From NCBI RefSeq assembly GCF_026104355.1, contig NZ_CP110535.1, forward strand, positions 4,216,001-4,280,000: DNA of 64,000 nucleotides, written 5' to 3'. Source of the DNA: Halomonas sp. BDJS001 (lineage in GTDB: Bacteria > Pseudomonadota > Gammaproteobacteria > Pseudomonadales > Halomonadaceae). The notes under the pieces are model-generated. The model made no database searches and had not been told where the DNA came from. It was given only the letters and a program-made list of their open reading frames with translations. Below, piece by piece: positions 8,016 through 17,450 of this stretch. The stretch's first letter is position 1. Each line of letters opens with the position of its first letter. The translations under genes were made by a program, and so were the position numbers.

Positions 8016-8780
8016 ATGATGCCTTTGAACACACTCTTGAAGGCTTTGCCGCCGATACCCAGCCACCCAGCCCCCTGCTGGGAGGAGTTGCGCCGCGCAC
8101 CTATTGAAGATAACGGCGAGCGCCTGGTACCGATGAGCCTCGCCCCGACACCGGTCAGCGTGTTCCCCGCCTATGCTCGGCTGGGCATTCCAGGTGCAGT
8201 ACCGGAGTGTTTTGTACGTGAGGGGGTTTATCGGGCGTTACTCGCTGCGGCTCGCAGTTTACCCGACGGCATCGGTTTAATCGTCCTCGACGGTTGGCGG
8301 CCATGGCGGGTGCAGCAGTACTTGTTTGATACCCTGCATGAAGCCATTCACCACCACCAGCCTGACCTCAGCGAAGCGGAGTTACTGGAGCGTACAAGAG
8401 AGTTTGTATCGGTGCCCAGCCGCGACCCTTTCGCCCCCAGCCCGCACCTAACCGGCGGTGCCGTCGATGTCACGCTATGTGATGCTGATGGCCTACCGCT
8501 GGATATGGGCACCCTGTTTGATGAAGCGATTCCCGCCTCCCATAGCGACTATTTCGAAACGCTGGAAACGCTTACCCCGCAGCAACATAAGGCGCGAGAT
8601 CACCGCCGCCTGCTGTATCACACCCTGCATCAGCAAGGCTTTACCAACCTGCCCAGCGAGTGGTGGCACTTCGACTATGGCGATCAATTATGGGCCTACT
8701 ACGGGTCGCATGATCATGCCGTTTACGGCCCGGCAGAGCTGGATACCATTGAGAACCGCTGGCGAAGGCAGTTGGGGTAA
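8016..8780 (+). CDS. D-alanyl-D-alanine dipeptidase-like M15D metallopeptidase (VanX/DdpX family)
   Basis: A 255-residue zinc peptidase of the M15D family. The zinc and catalytic motifs are present: SPHLTGGAVDVTL supplies the first His and the Asp, and SEWWHFDYG supplies the catalytic Glu and second His. The LIVLDGWRPWRVQQYLF arginine matches the transition-state Arg of VanX. VanX and DdpX split D-Ala-D-Ala, either in glycopeptide resistance or in peptidoglycan dipeptide salvage. No VanH or VanA homologue lies nearby, so salvage is more likely. There is no signal peptide. Starts at 7974, 8016 and 8019 are all possible, and I favour 8016 because of the preceding GGA. Confidence 0.85.
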   Translation: MMPLNTLLKALPPIPSHPAPCWEELRRAPIEDNGERLVPMSLAPTPVSVFPAYARLGIPGAVPECFVREGVYRALLAAARSLPDGIGLIVLDGWRPWRVQQYLFDTLHEAIHHHQPDLSEAELLERTREFVSVPSRDPFAPSPHLTGGAVDVTLCDADGLPLDMGTLFDEAIPASHSDYFETLETLTPQQHKARDHRRLLYHTLHQQGFTNLPSEWWHFDYGDQLWAYYGSHDHAVYGPAELDTIENRWRRQLG

Positions 8781-8787
8781 TTATTAG

Positions 8788-9062
8788 CTAAGGGTATTCC
8801 TGACGTGCGTGCAGGACGTTAACTATCTCAATACAGCCTGCTGCTAAGCGGTAAACCACAATATAGTTGGGGTGCACACAGCTTCTCGGGTACCCGCAAC
8901 GCGACCTGGGCGATACAGGTAGGGATGCTGAGGTAGCGCCTCGGTCGCTTCTTCAATGGCTTGATAAAGTGCTTCGGCGGCGTAGGGATTACGTTGGCTG
9001 AGATAGTCGAGGATCGCCCACAGCGATTCGCGGGCTTGGGGGCGCCACTCAACTAGCAGCAT
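8788..9062 (-). pseudogene. RelE/ParE-family toxin, frameshifted
   Basis: The open part begins MLLVEWRPQARESLWAILDY, a clear ParE/RelE start, but shifts out of frame after GTREAV and stops after 72 residues. Reading on in the neighbouring frame from about 8877 restores a normal C-terminus, VHPNYIVVYRLAAG...VNVLHARQEYP, stopping at 8788-8790. One missing base near 8878 accounts for the break. An intact toxin would be about 91 residues. The start overlaps the antitoxin gene by 14 bases, the usual arrangement for these pairs. It is either a dead toxin or a one-base sequence error. Confidence 0.85.
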
Positions 9063-9234
9063 CGCGACGTTTAGCGATCAATTCACGCATTTCACCCATC
9101 ACGTCATCGTGGGGGATTGAAGGCCTTGGATCATCCAAGCTGGCTTGCACACGCTCGCAGAACCAGCGTTGGTAGCTGTCTGCCTGCTCCTGAGTTTCAA
9201 ATTCGCTGACAATTGGATCCAGTGGGGTGCTCAT
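9049..9234 (-). CDS. RelB/ParD-type antitoxin
   Basis: A 61-residue protein with EFETQEQADSYQRWFCERVQ followed by SLDDPRPSIPHDDVMGEM, the pattern of short antitoxins paired with ParE/RelE toxins. The N-terminal half should form the DNA-binding and dimer part and the C-terminal helices should wrap the toxin. AGGAGG is present 8 bases before the ATG. It is the first gene of the pair and remains intact while the toxin is frameshifted. Confidence 0.82.
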   Translation of the reverse strand: MSTPLDPIVSEFETQEQADSYQRWFCERVQASLDDPRPSIPHDDVMGEMRELIAKRRDAAS

Positions 9235-9314
9235 TACGCGCCTCCTGTATATATTTTCTTCAGTCTAGTGCAATGCCCCCTCTCTGTCAGCATGGATGAC
9301 GCCGTTGAAGCTGC

Positions 9315-10082
9315 TCACACCGCAGGCGCTTCAAGTTCCAAAAAACGCCGTACTCGGTCGGTTTTAGGGTTCTCAAAGAACTCGCTGGGGTGGGATTTTT
9401 CGATAATGATGCCTTTATCGAGGAACACTACCTGGTCGGAGACCGCTCGGGCAAACTCCATTTCGTGGGTCACCAGCACCATGGTGTAGCCTTCTTTGGA
9501 GAGGTCTTTGATCACCCCAAGCACTTCCCCCACCAGCTCGGGGTCGAGGGCTGAAGTGGGCTCATCGAACAGCATCACTTTAGGCTGCATGGCCAGCGCC
9601 CGGGCAATCGCGACCCGCTGCTTCTGCCCGCCTGAAAGCGTGTAAGGGTACTGCTCGCGTTTGTCGGCCATGCCGACTTTTTCGAGCAGCGCCATGGCCC
9701 GCTCTTCTGCCTCGGCTTTACTTAGGCCCTGAACGTGAATAGGCGCCTCGGTGACATTCCGCAATACATTGAGGTGGGGCCAGAGGTTAAAGCTCTGAAA
9801 CACCATGCCCAAGCGCGCGCGCATGCCTGCCAGCTCACGGCGCGACATGTGTTTTCCTGTGTCACTCACGCCGATGCGATCACCAGCAATACGGATGTCG
9901 CCCCGGTCGGGCTGTTCGAGCCAGTTAATGCAGCGTAACAGGGTCGATTTACCCGAGCCCGATGAGCCCAAAATACTCACCACTTCTCCAGGCTGCACTT
10001 CCAGCGATACATCCCGAAGCACCTCAATGCCATCGAAACTTTTGGAAAGATTACGAATACTAACAGCGGCGGTCTCAGGCAT
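9315..10082 (-). CDS. Polar amino-acid ABC transporter ATP-binding protein
   Basis: A 255-residue ATPase of the GlnQ/HisP family. The motifs run in order: Walker [10 protein letters not shown] (about residues 36-44), Q-loop [10 protein letters not shown], signature [15 protein letters not shown], Walker [13 protein letters not shown] and the switch His in VTHEMEFA. It powers uptake through the two permeases upstream. I chose the ATG at 10082 (MPETAAVSI) because AGGA precedes it by 8 bases. It overlaps the permease stop by 8 bases, and the longer frame from 10115 lacks such support. It is the last gene of the four-gene operon. Confidence 0.9.
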   Translation of the reverse strand: MPETAAVSIRNLSKSFDGIEVLRDVSLEVQPGEVVSILGSSGSGKSTLLRCINWLEQPDRGDIRIAGDRIGVSDTGKHMSRRELAGMRARLGMVFQSFNLWPHLNVLRNVTEAPIHVQGLSKAEAEERAMALLEKVGMADKREQYPYTLSGGQKQRVAIARALAMQPKVMLFDEPTSALDPELVGEVLGVIKDLSKEGYTMVLVTHEMEFARAVSDQVVFLDKGIIIEKSHPSEFFENPKTDRVRRFLELEAPAV

Positions 10083-10740
10083 TTTCGAATCCTCGCTTGG
10101 CGCCAAAACGGCCAATCATTTTGATAAACAGTTCTAAACCAATACTGATCAGCCAGTAGAAGCCGATCACCACGATGAACGCTTCCATGGGAATGAAGTA
10201 GGTGCTCGACAAACTGCTTGCTGCCGCAGTGAGTTCGCGCACGGTGATAATCACCAGAAAGGCGGTGTCTTTGAGTAGGATAATCAACTGATTGCCCAAT
10301 AAGCCGCGAGTTTTCAAAATCAGCTGCGGCAAGATAATGCGCATAAACATTTGAGGCTGAGAAAATCCTTGGGCGATGGCGGCCTCTACTTGCCCTTGGG
10401 CAAAAGTGGCGCGGCAGCCACGCAGGATCTCGGCAAAGTAAGCACCGTGGTAAATCACCAGGGCGATAATCCCGGCCGTCCAGGCACTCATGCGGATGCC
10501 TGCACTGGGCAGGCCGTAATACAGAAGGTAGGCCAGGATCAAAAATGGCAGCATACGCATACCATCGATAAAGATCCGCAGCGGAACCTTTAACCGTGGT
10601 CGGGAGCCCTCCAATAAAAACACCACGGCGCTGCCCATTAAAAACGCCAGCGCGGCGGATAAACCAAACAGTTTTAAGGTGTTATAAAAACCACTTAAAA
10701 ACACATCGTAAGATGACCAAAGAATTTCCCAGTTGCTCAT
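10075..10740 (-). CDS. Polar amino-acid ABC transporter permease (second)
   Basis: A 221-residue inner-membrane protein of the HisM/GlnP family with about five helices. The EAA loop that docks the ATPase reads EAAIAQGFSQPQMFMRIILPQ (split here as EAAIAQGFS and ILPQLILK). AGGAAG lies 7 bases before the start. It pairs with the permease at 10764-11405 to form the heterodimeric membrane channel, as in histidine or glutamate importers. Confidence 0.9.
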   Translation of the reverse strand: MSNWEILWSSYDVFLSGFYNTLKLFGLSAALAFLMGSAVVFLLEGSRPRLKVPLRIFIDGMRMLPFLILAYLLYYGLPSAGIRMSAWTAGIIALVIYHGAYFAEILRGCRATFAQGQVEAAIAQGFSQPQMFMRIILPQLILKTRGLLGNQLIILLKDTAFLVIITVRELTAAASSLSSTYFIPMEAFIVVIGFYWLISIGLELFIKMIGRFGAKRGFENA

Positions 10741-10763
10741 AATGGCTTCCTATAACGACCACC

Positions 10764-11405
10764 TTAGACGGCGAGTCGACTGGCTTTGCGCTCGGCCACG
10801 CGTTGAAACCACACCAACAGACTGATAATCAGCATATACAGCGCCGCAGCCGCTAAGATGGGTGGCAGTGGGTCGTAGGTCACCGCTGAAATGCGGTTGG
10901 TCACCCGGGTAAGGTCGACCACGCCGATGACGGCAATGGCGGGGCTGCCTTTGATCAGAAACGACATCTCATTGACCAGGCCCGGCAGGCTGGTAATGGT
11001 AATTTGTGGCAGCATAATGCGGCGGAAATAGACCCATGGGGTCATCCCAATCGCCAGCGCCGCTTCACGCTGTTCTTTGGAGAAATTATTAAAGGCAGAG
11101 CGCCATATTTCGGCGTTAAAAGCAGTGGTATTGAGGGTTAACGCAATAATACCGGCCACATTGCGATTGAGATTAATGCCCATGGTCGGCGCGGTTAAGA
11201 AAATAAACAGCACCAGCGTTACCAGCGGCGTTGCTCGCGCCAAGCTAATGTAGACGCCTAGCAGTTGATGCAAAACAGGAATTTTTGCCACTCTAAGCAG
11301 TGCAATCAAAAGTCCCATTACCACACCAATGGCAATGGAGATGCCGGATATCCACAGCGTTGTCCAGGCACCCTGAATGAGAAGTCCCCATGCGCTACTG
11401 TCCAT
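10764..11405 (-). CDS. Polar amino-acid ABC transporter permease (first)
   Basis: A 213-residue inner-membrane protein of the HisQ/GlnP family. It has the EAA loop REAALAIGMTPWVYFRRIMLPQ (seen in two parts) and NTTAFNAEIWRSAF upstream of it. I chose the ATG at 11405 because AGGGGGTGA precedes it by about 6 bases. A GTG at 11411 would add two residues. A GC-rich hairpin lies between this gene and the binding-protein gene. It partners the permease at 10075-10740. Confidence 0.9.
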   Translation of the reverse strand: MDSSAWGLLIQGAWTTLWISGISIAIGVVMGLLIALLRVAKIPVLHQLLGVYISLARATPLVTLVLFIFLTAPTMGINLNRNVAGIIALTLNTTAFNAEIWRSAFNNFSKEQREAALAIGMTPWVYFRRIMLPQITITSLPGLVNEMSFLIKGSPAIAVIGVVDLTRVTNRISAVTYDPLPPILAAAALYMLIISLLVWFQRVAERKASRLAV

Positions 11406-11444
11406 GCTCACTCACCCCCTGATTCGCTTGATGAAATAACAACA

Positions 11445-11471
11445 GCCGCCCAGATAACGCTCCTGGGCGGC
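11445..11471 (-). terminator. Hairpin between ABC binding-protein and permease genes
   Basis: Nine-base arms GCCGCCCAG (11445-11453) and CTGGGCGGC (11463-11471) flank a nine-base loop. On the coding strand the stem is followed by TGTTGTTATTTC. It sits 17 bases past the binding-protein stop and is likely an attenuator or mRNA-stabilising stem. Confidence 0.6.
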
Positions 11472-11487
11472 AGGCGAAGGTGATGGC

Positions 11488-12345
11488 TTACATACCGGCC
11501 ATTTCGTGGAACTCTTCTACTGAGGTGATCGGGGTTGTCGGCAGGTCGTCAAAGGACTCGCCAAACCACTTTTCCTGCAGTTCGGCTAGGCGGCCGGAAT
11601 CGCGCAGATGGCTCATAAAGTCGGTGATATAGGCCAGCAGTTCGGGGCTGTCTTTAGGCATCGGCCAGGCTACGAAGCCTGGGCCGGAGACAGCTTGGCC
11701 CGCTTCAAACACATCAGGGCGTTCACGGATTAGGTCATTCACCGGCACGATGGAGTTAATTACGTAATCGACACGACCATTGGCCAGGTCAGCGTAGATT
11801 TCTGGATAGGCCTCATACTCCATTACATCGCCCAGCTCGCCACCGCTCTCTTCCAGCATGGCTTCCAACTCTGGCAGCCGCGATAGCAGTGCACTGCCCG
11901 CCTGAACGCCTAGCGTCATACCGCTTAAATCTTCAACGCTATTGATACGGTCATCACCTGCCCGCTTGATGTAAAAGTGCTGAGCCGAGGCAAACGGCGG
12001 CGCGTAGTTAAATACCCGCAGGCGTTCATCGGTCACTGATGCACCGGTAAGCGCCATATCGTACTGGCCCGATGACACCGAGGCTAAAAGGCCTGTCCAG
12101 GGCAGAATATCCTGGCGGATTTCGAAGTCCGCGTACTCCTCCAGTTCGATCAATATATCCTTGATAAAGCCGTCGGGGTCGCTGCCGCTCATAAAGTTAA
12201 ACGGCGCATAGTTATCTTCGGTGGCCACGCTCATATAGCCGCGGCTCTCTATTTCTGCTAAATCCGCAGCGGAAACGGTCGGTGAAGCGCTTAAAGCAAG
12301 CGCACTGATACCTAATGCGGAGGCTAAGGCCGTTATTTTTTTCAT
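11488..12345 (-). CDS. Polar amino-acid ABC transporter substrate-binding protein
   Basis: A 285-residue SBP family 3 protein with a signal peptide (about residues 1-26, cleavage after SPTVSA). Landmarks are SVATEDNYAPFNFM, GFIKDILIELEEYADFEIRQDILPWTGLLASVSSGQYDMAL (one continuous family region), the NYAPPF hinge and a Gly-Val-Gln-Ala-Gly region in lobe 2. It captures an amino acid or amino-acid-like compound in the periplasm. It is the first gene of the operon. AGGGAAT lies upstream of the ATG, preceded by a block of 15-bp repeats. The class III aminotransferase beyond the MocR gene may act on the imported compound. Confidence 0.9.
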   Translation of the reverse strand: MKKITALASALGISALALSASPTVSAADLAEIESRGYMSVATEDNYAPFNFMSGSDPDGFIKDILIELEEYADFEIRQDILPWTGLLASVSSGQYDMALTGASVTDERLRVFNYAPPFASAQHFYIKRAGDDRINSVEDLSGMTLGVQAGSALLSRLPELEAMLEESGGELGDVMEYEAYPEIYADLANGRVDYVINSIVPVNDLIRERPDVFEAGQAVSGPGFVAWPMPKDSPELLAYITDFMSHLRDSGRLAELQEKWFGESFDDLPTTPITSVEEFHEMAGM

Positions 12346-12647
12346 CGTCTGATATTCCCTAGGTTTTAGAAAATCTCGTTTTAGAAAAGCTCGTTATAGA
12401 AATTACGTTGCAAAAACACTCGCCTGTTTCTGTATGCCGTGTGGCTGCCAACGTTTCGGCGACACGCAGGCGCTGACTTCACCCTAGATTTTTATCCTCT
12501 CAGCGATTAGAGCCAGTTAGCGCAAATTAACAGGACAGTTACCGCCCCCCATTACCGATATGAGAACTGGCACGAAAGATGCTTTGTTTAAGGAGAGATG
12601 CTTGAGTGACCGGGCTAGATGGCCAGGATTTTGAAGAGGAGATGTGC
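12346..12647. other. Divergent intergenic region between ABC operon and MocR gene
   Basis: About 300 bases without a gene. It holds the 15-bp repeat block, then a region with CGCCTG (12421-12426) and CAGGCG (12467-12472) as outer arms of a possible folded leader, then a stretch ending in the GAGGAG ribosome binding site of the MocR gene. I see no further gene. Confidence 0.6.
12363..12421. repeat. Four near-15-bp tandem units upstream of the ABC operon
   Basis: GTTTTAGAAAATCTC (12363-12377), GTTTTAGAAAAGCTC (12378-12392), GTTATAGAAATTAC (12393-12406) and GTTGCAAAAACACTC (12407-12421) run head to tail. They lie 18 to 76 bases before the binding-protein start, in the leader or promoter. MocR-type regulators often bind direct repeats, so they could be operator copies. 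Confidence 0.7.
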
Positions 12648-14134
12648 ATGACATCGCTGTGTCTTGAGGTCGATCCTAACGCTGGCCCCTGCCTCCAAGA
12701 ACAACTACGCAAAACGCTGTTAGAAGCCATTCGTGTGGGAAGTTTGGCCAGTGAGGATGCGCTCCCCTCCTGCCGCAAACTTTCGCAACAGTTGGGTATT
12801 TCACGTAATACGGTGGCGATTGTGTATGAAAAGCTGGTCGAGGATGGCTATCTAATCAGTCGCCCGCGTAGTGGCTACTATTTACACCCTGATTATAACG
12901 ACCCTCCATCAACACTTGATTCATCACTATCAGCGTTAACCGACCCCTGTAACGACGCCGTAAGCGCACCAAACTGGCACAAACGCATTACTCAGCGCCC
13001 TACTAACTACCAGGGGATTCTCAAGCCCGGCAATTGGTCGGAATATGCTTATCCATTTATTTATGGTCAGTTAGATACGCGACTCTTCCCACTCGCTCAA
13101 TGGCGCGATGTTTCCCGGCGTTTATTAAGCTCCCAACGTGATAAACCGTGGCTGCGCGACCGTATTGACCAGGACGATCCGCTGCTGATTGAGCAATTGC
13201 GCAAACGTATTTTGCCGCGCCGGGGTATTTTTGCTCGCCCAGAAGAGATATTGATCACCATGGGAACGCAAAATGCACTCTATTTGATTGCGCAGCTGCT
13301 CTGCCATCGGGGCACTCGCGTAGCCCTGGAATCTCCCGGTTACCGCGAAGCAATGAATGTGTTTGCCCAGCGCGGTGCCAGCCTGCAGTTGCAAACCGTG
13401 GATACGGAAGGCATGCGTCTTGAGGGGTCTCAGCAGTGTGACTATCTGTACGTCATGCCCAGTCATCAGGTGCCCACTGGTGTAACCATGAGCCGCGAGC
13501 GACGCGAAGCTCTACTGGCCCAGCTACCTCATCGCGACCAAATCGTGATTGAGGATGACTACGACGCCGAGATTCATGGCGACCAGTTCGCGCTGCCAGC
13601 CCTCAAAGCCAGCGCGCAGAGCGCGCGAATTATCTACATGGGCAGCTTATCCAAAGCACTTTCACCTGGGCTGCGCGTGGGTTATGTCGTGGCCGATGCT
13701 GAGGTGATCGACGAACTGCGAGCGCTGCGGCGCATGATGTACCGCCACCCACCCGCAGCGTTACAGCACCAGTTGGCGCAGTTTATTTCGCAAGGCTATT
13801 ACGAGCGCTACCTCAAACTGCATGTGGAGGAGATCGACGGCGCCGGGACGCCATGCGAATTGCCATTGATCAGGCCTTGCCCAGCTGCCTCAGCCACAGC
13901 AGCAACCGCTCCAGCGCCTTCTGGATGGAAGCGGATGCGGGAATAGACACTCAGCGGCTAGCCTGGCATGCAGCCCAGCGGGGTGTGCTGATTGAACCCG
14001 GCTTCCAGCACTTCTTCGATGCCGCTCCGCCGCGGCGCTTTTTCCGCTTGGGATTTGGCGCCATCGAGAGGGAGCGCATCGACCCAGGCATACAGCGCCT
14101 GGGCCTCGCCTACGATAACGCCCTCAGCACTTAA
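12648..14134 (+). pseudogene. MocR-family (GntR-HTH plus aminotransferase domain) regulator, frameshifted
   Basis: The first frame encodes an N-terminal winged helix (CRKLSQQLGISRNTVAIVYEKL) and a fold type I aminotransferase-like domain with VIEDDYDAEIHG and the PLP-lysine region YMGSLSKALSPGLRVGYV. After YERYLKLHVEE the frame is lost, stopping at 13946. The normal C-terminus continues in the next frame (MRIAIDQALPSCLSH through the stop at 14134). Adding one G near 13835 turns the junction into the expected EEMRRRRDAMRIAID. The start at 12648 has GAGGAG 7 bases before it. It lies divergent from the ABC operon, its probable target. It is either a true pseudogene or an assembly error. Confidence 0.85.
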
Positions 14135-14142
14135 CTACTCCT

Positions 14143-15489
14143 CTAGCGTGATGCCGTATAGTTTTTCAATACGCGATCCAGAATGGCTAATCCCTCCTCC
14201 ACTTCAGCAGCCGTCACAATACACGGCGGCACTACGTGGATACGGTTCTCAACGGTAAACACCAGTAGCCCGTTTTCCATCAATTGCTGCTTGAGTTTCA
14301 ACACTTCAGCCCCTGGCAGTGGCGTTTTGTAAACCGGGTCACTGACGAGCTCTAAGGCGTGAAAAACGCCAACACCCCGCCAATCACCGATGAGGTCATA
14401 TCGCTCGGCAAGCTGTTGCAACCCCTCGGCCAAGGGGCCGTTACCGATCTTATCGGCATTCTCGACCACGCCCTCATCTTCCATTGCATCCAGGGTCGCC
14501 ACTATCGCCGCCATGGCCAACGGGTGGCCGGAATACGTCAGACCGCCGACAAAAAAGTGGTCATCGAAATAGCGTGAGATGGGTTCAGAGATAATCACGC
14601 CCCCAGCGGGTACATAGCCCGAGTTCACCCCTTTGGCGAAGACGATTAAGTCCGGCGCCATGTCGTAATGTTCAAATGCGAACCAGCGCCCCGTGCGACC
14701 GAAGCCAGCCATTACTTCATCGAGAATCAGCACAATGCCGAATTCATCGGCGAGTTTTCTCACACCCTGAAGATACGCCTTCGGAGGTAACAGCACGCCA
14801 GCAGTACCCGGGATGGTTTCTAGCAGGATGGCCGCGACCGCGTTAGCGCCTTCGCACTCAATCACCCGGGACAGGTGTTGCAACGCCCGCTCGCACTCCT
14901 CCTCTTCATTGCGCGCCCAAAACTCACTGCGATAAAGATAAGGGTTGAAGAAGTGCACATGGCCACTGGCATACTCATTAGGCACACGCCGCCAATCACC
15001 GGTGGCGGCAATCGCTGAACCGGTATTGCCGTGATAGGAGCGGTAGGCGGATAGTATTTTGCTTCGCCCGGTGTAAAGACGCGCCATGCGAATGGCGTTT
15101 TCATTGGCATCCGCGCCCGCGTTGGTAAAAAACACCTTACTAAACCCAGCGGGCGCTTTGGCAATAATACGCTTGGCCGCTTCACCCCGGGCTAAGTTGG
15201 CATGGGCCGGGGCAATGGTACACAAGTTCGCGGCCTGGGCTTGAATCGCGCTCACCACCTTGGGGTGCTGATGGCCAATATTGGTATTGACTAACTGACT
15301 GCTAAAATCCAAATACGAGTGCCCCAAATAGTCCCATACGCGACACCCTTCAGACCCCGCGATCACCATGGGGTCTAAACTGCCTTGCTGTGCCCAGGAG
15401 TGGAACACATACTGACGATCCAAGGTGTGTACATAAGTATTATCCACACCGCTTACGGGTGGATGTGAAGCGGCAATGTTGGTATTCAT
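14143..15489 (-). CDS. Class III pyridoxal-phosphate aminotransferase
   Basis: A 448-residue enzyme of aminotransferase class III (omega-amino acid/acetylornithine type). It shows FFTNAGADANENAIRMAR for phosphate binding, the YHGNTGSAIAATG loop, ILDEVMAGFGRTG with the PLP-Asp, and the Schiff-base lysine in VFAKGVNSGYVPAGG. The layout resembles taurine-, beta-alanine- or GABA-pyruvate aminotransferases. The exact donor cannot be read from the sequence. The ATG at 15489 is preceded by AGGGTG; a GTG at 15498 is less likely. It is convergent with the MocR gene, 8 bases apart, suggesting one functional unit with the ABC importer. Confidence 0.85.
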   Translation of the reverse strand: MNTNIAASHPPVSGVDNTYVHTLDRQYVFHSWAQQGSLDPMVIAGSEGCRVWDYLGHSYLDFSSQLVNTNIGHQHPKVVSAIQAQAANLCTIAPAHANLARGEAAKRIIAKAPAGFSKVFFTNAGADANENAIRMARLYTGRSKILSAYRSYHGNTGSAIAATGDWRRVPNEYASGHVHFFNPYLYRSEFWARNEEEECERALQHLSRVIECEGANAVAAILLETIPGTAGVLLPPKAYLQGVRKLADEFGIVLILDEVMAGFGRTGRWFAFEHYDMAPDLIVFAKGVNSGYVPAGGVIISEPISRYFDDHFFVGGLTYSGHPLAMAAIVATLDAMEDEGVVENADKIGNGPLAEGLQQLAERYDLIGDWRGVGVFHALELVSDPVYKTPLPGAEVLKLKQQLMENGLLVFTVENRIHVVPPCIVTAAEVEEGLAILDRVLKNYTASR

Positions 15490-15693
15490 AGCAGGCACCC
15501 TGATTAATCCGTTAACAAATAGCGTGCTTGCCAGCCTAGTGAGTCAACCGCATAGGCTGTAGGGCCAGTCGTTACATACCAGAGGGACAGACGAGTGATG
15601 TCACAGTGACAGGCACTAACTGGCTCTAAAGGCTTGAACCAGCGTTACTTACAGTGATGTCAGAACTCGTCCCATCGCCTTTTAATCATTTGA

Positions 15694-17408
<1,715 letters not shown>

Positions 17409-17450
17409 GCTATTTACTCATCCTTGTAAAATAGTCGTGAGGTCACGGCG

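Noticed and set aside
8016..8780. Glycopeptide resistance gene vanX
   Set aside because: No vanH, vanA or vanRS genes accompany it and the organism looks Gram-negative. Dipeptide salvage explains it better.
12421..12472. A riboswitch in the ABC operon leader
   Set aside because: Only the outer CGCCTG/CAGGCG arms are convincing, and no conserved aptamer core was recognised.
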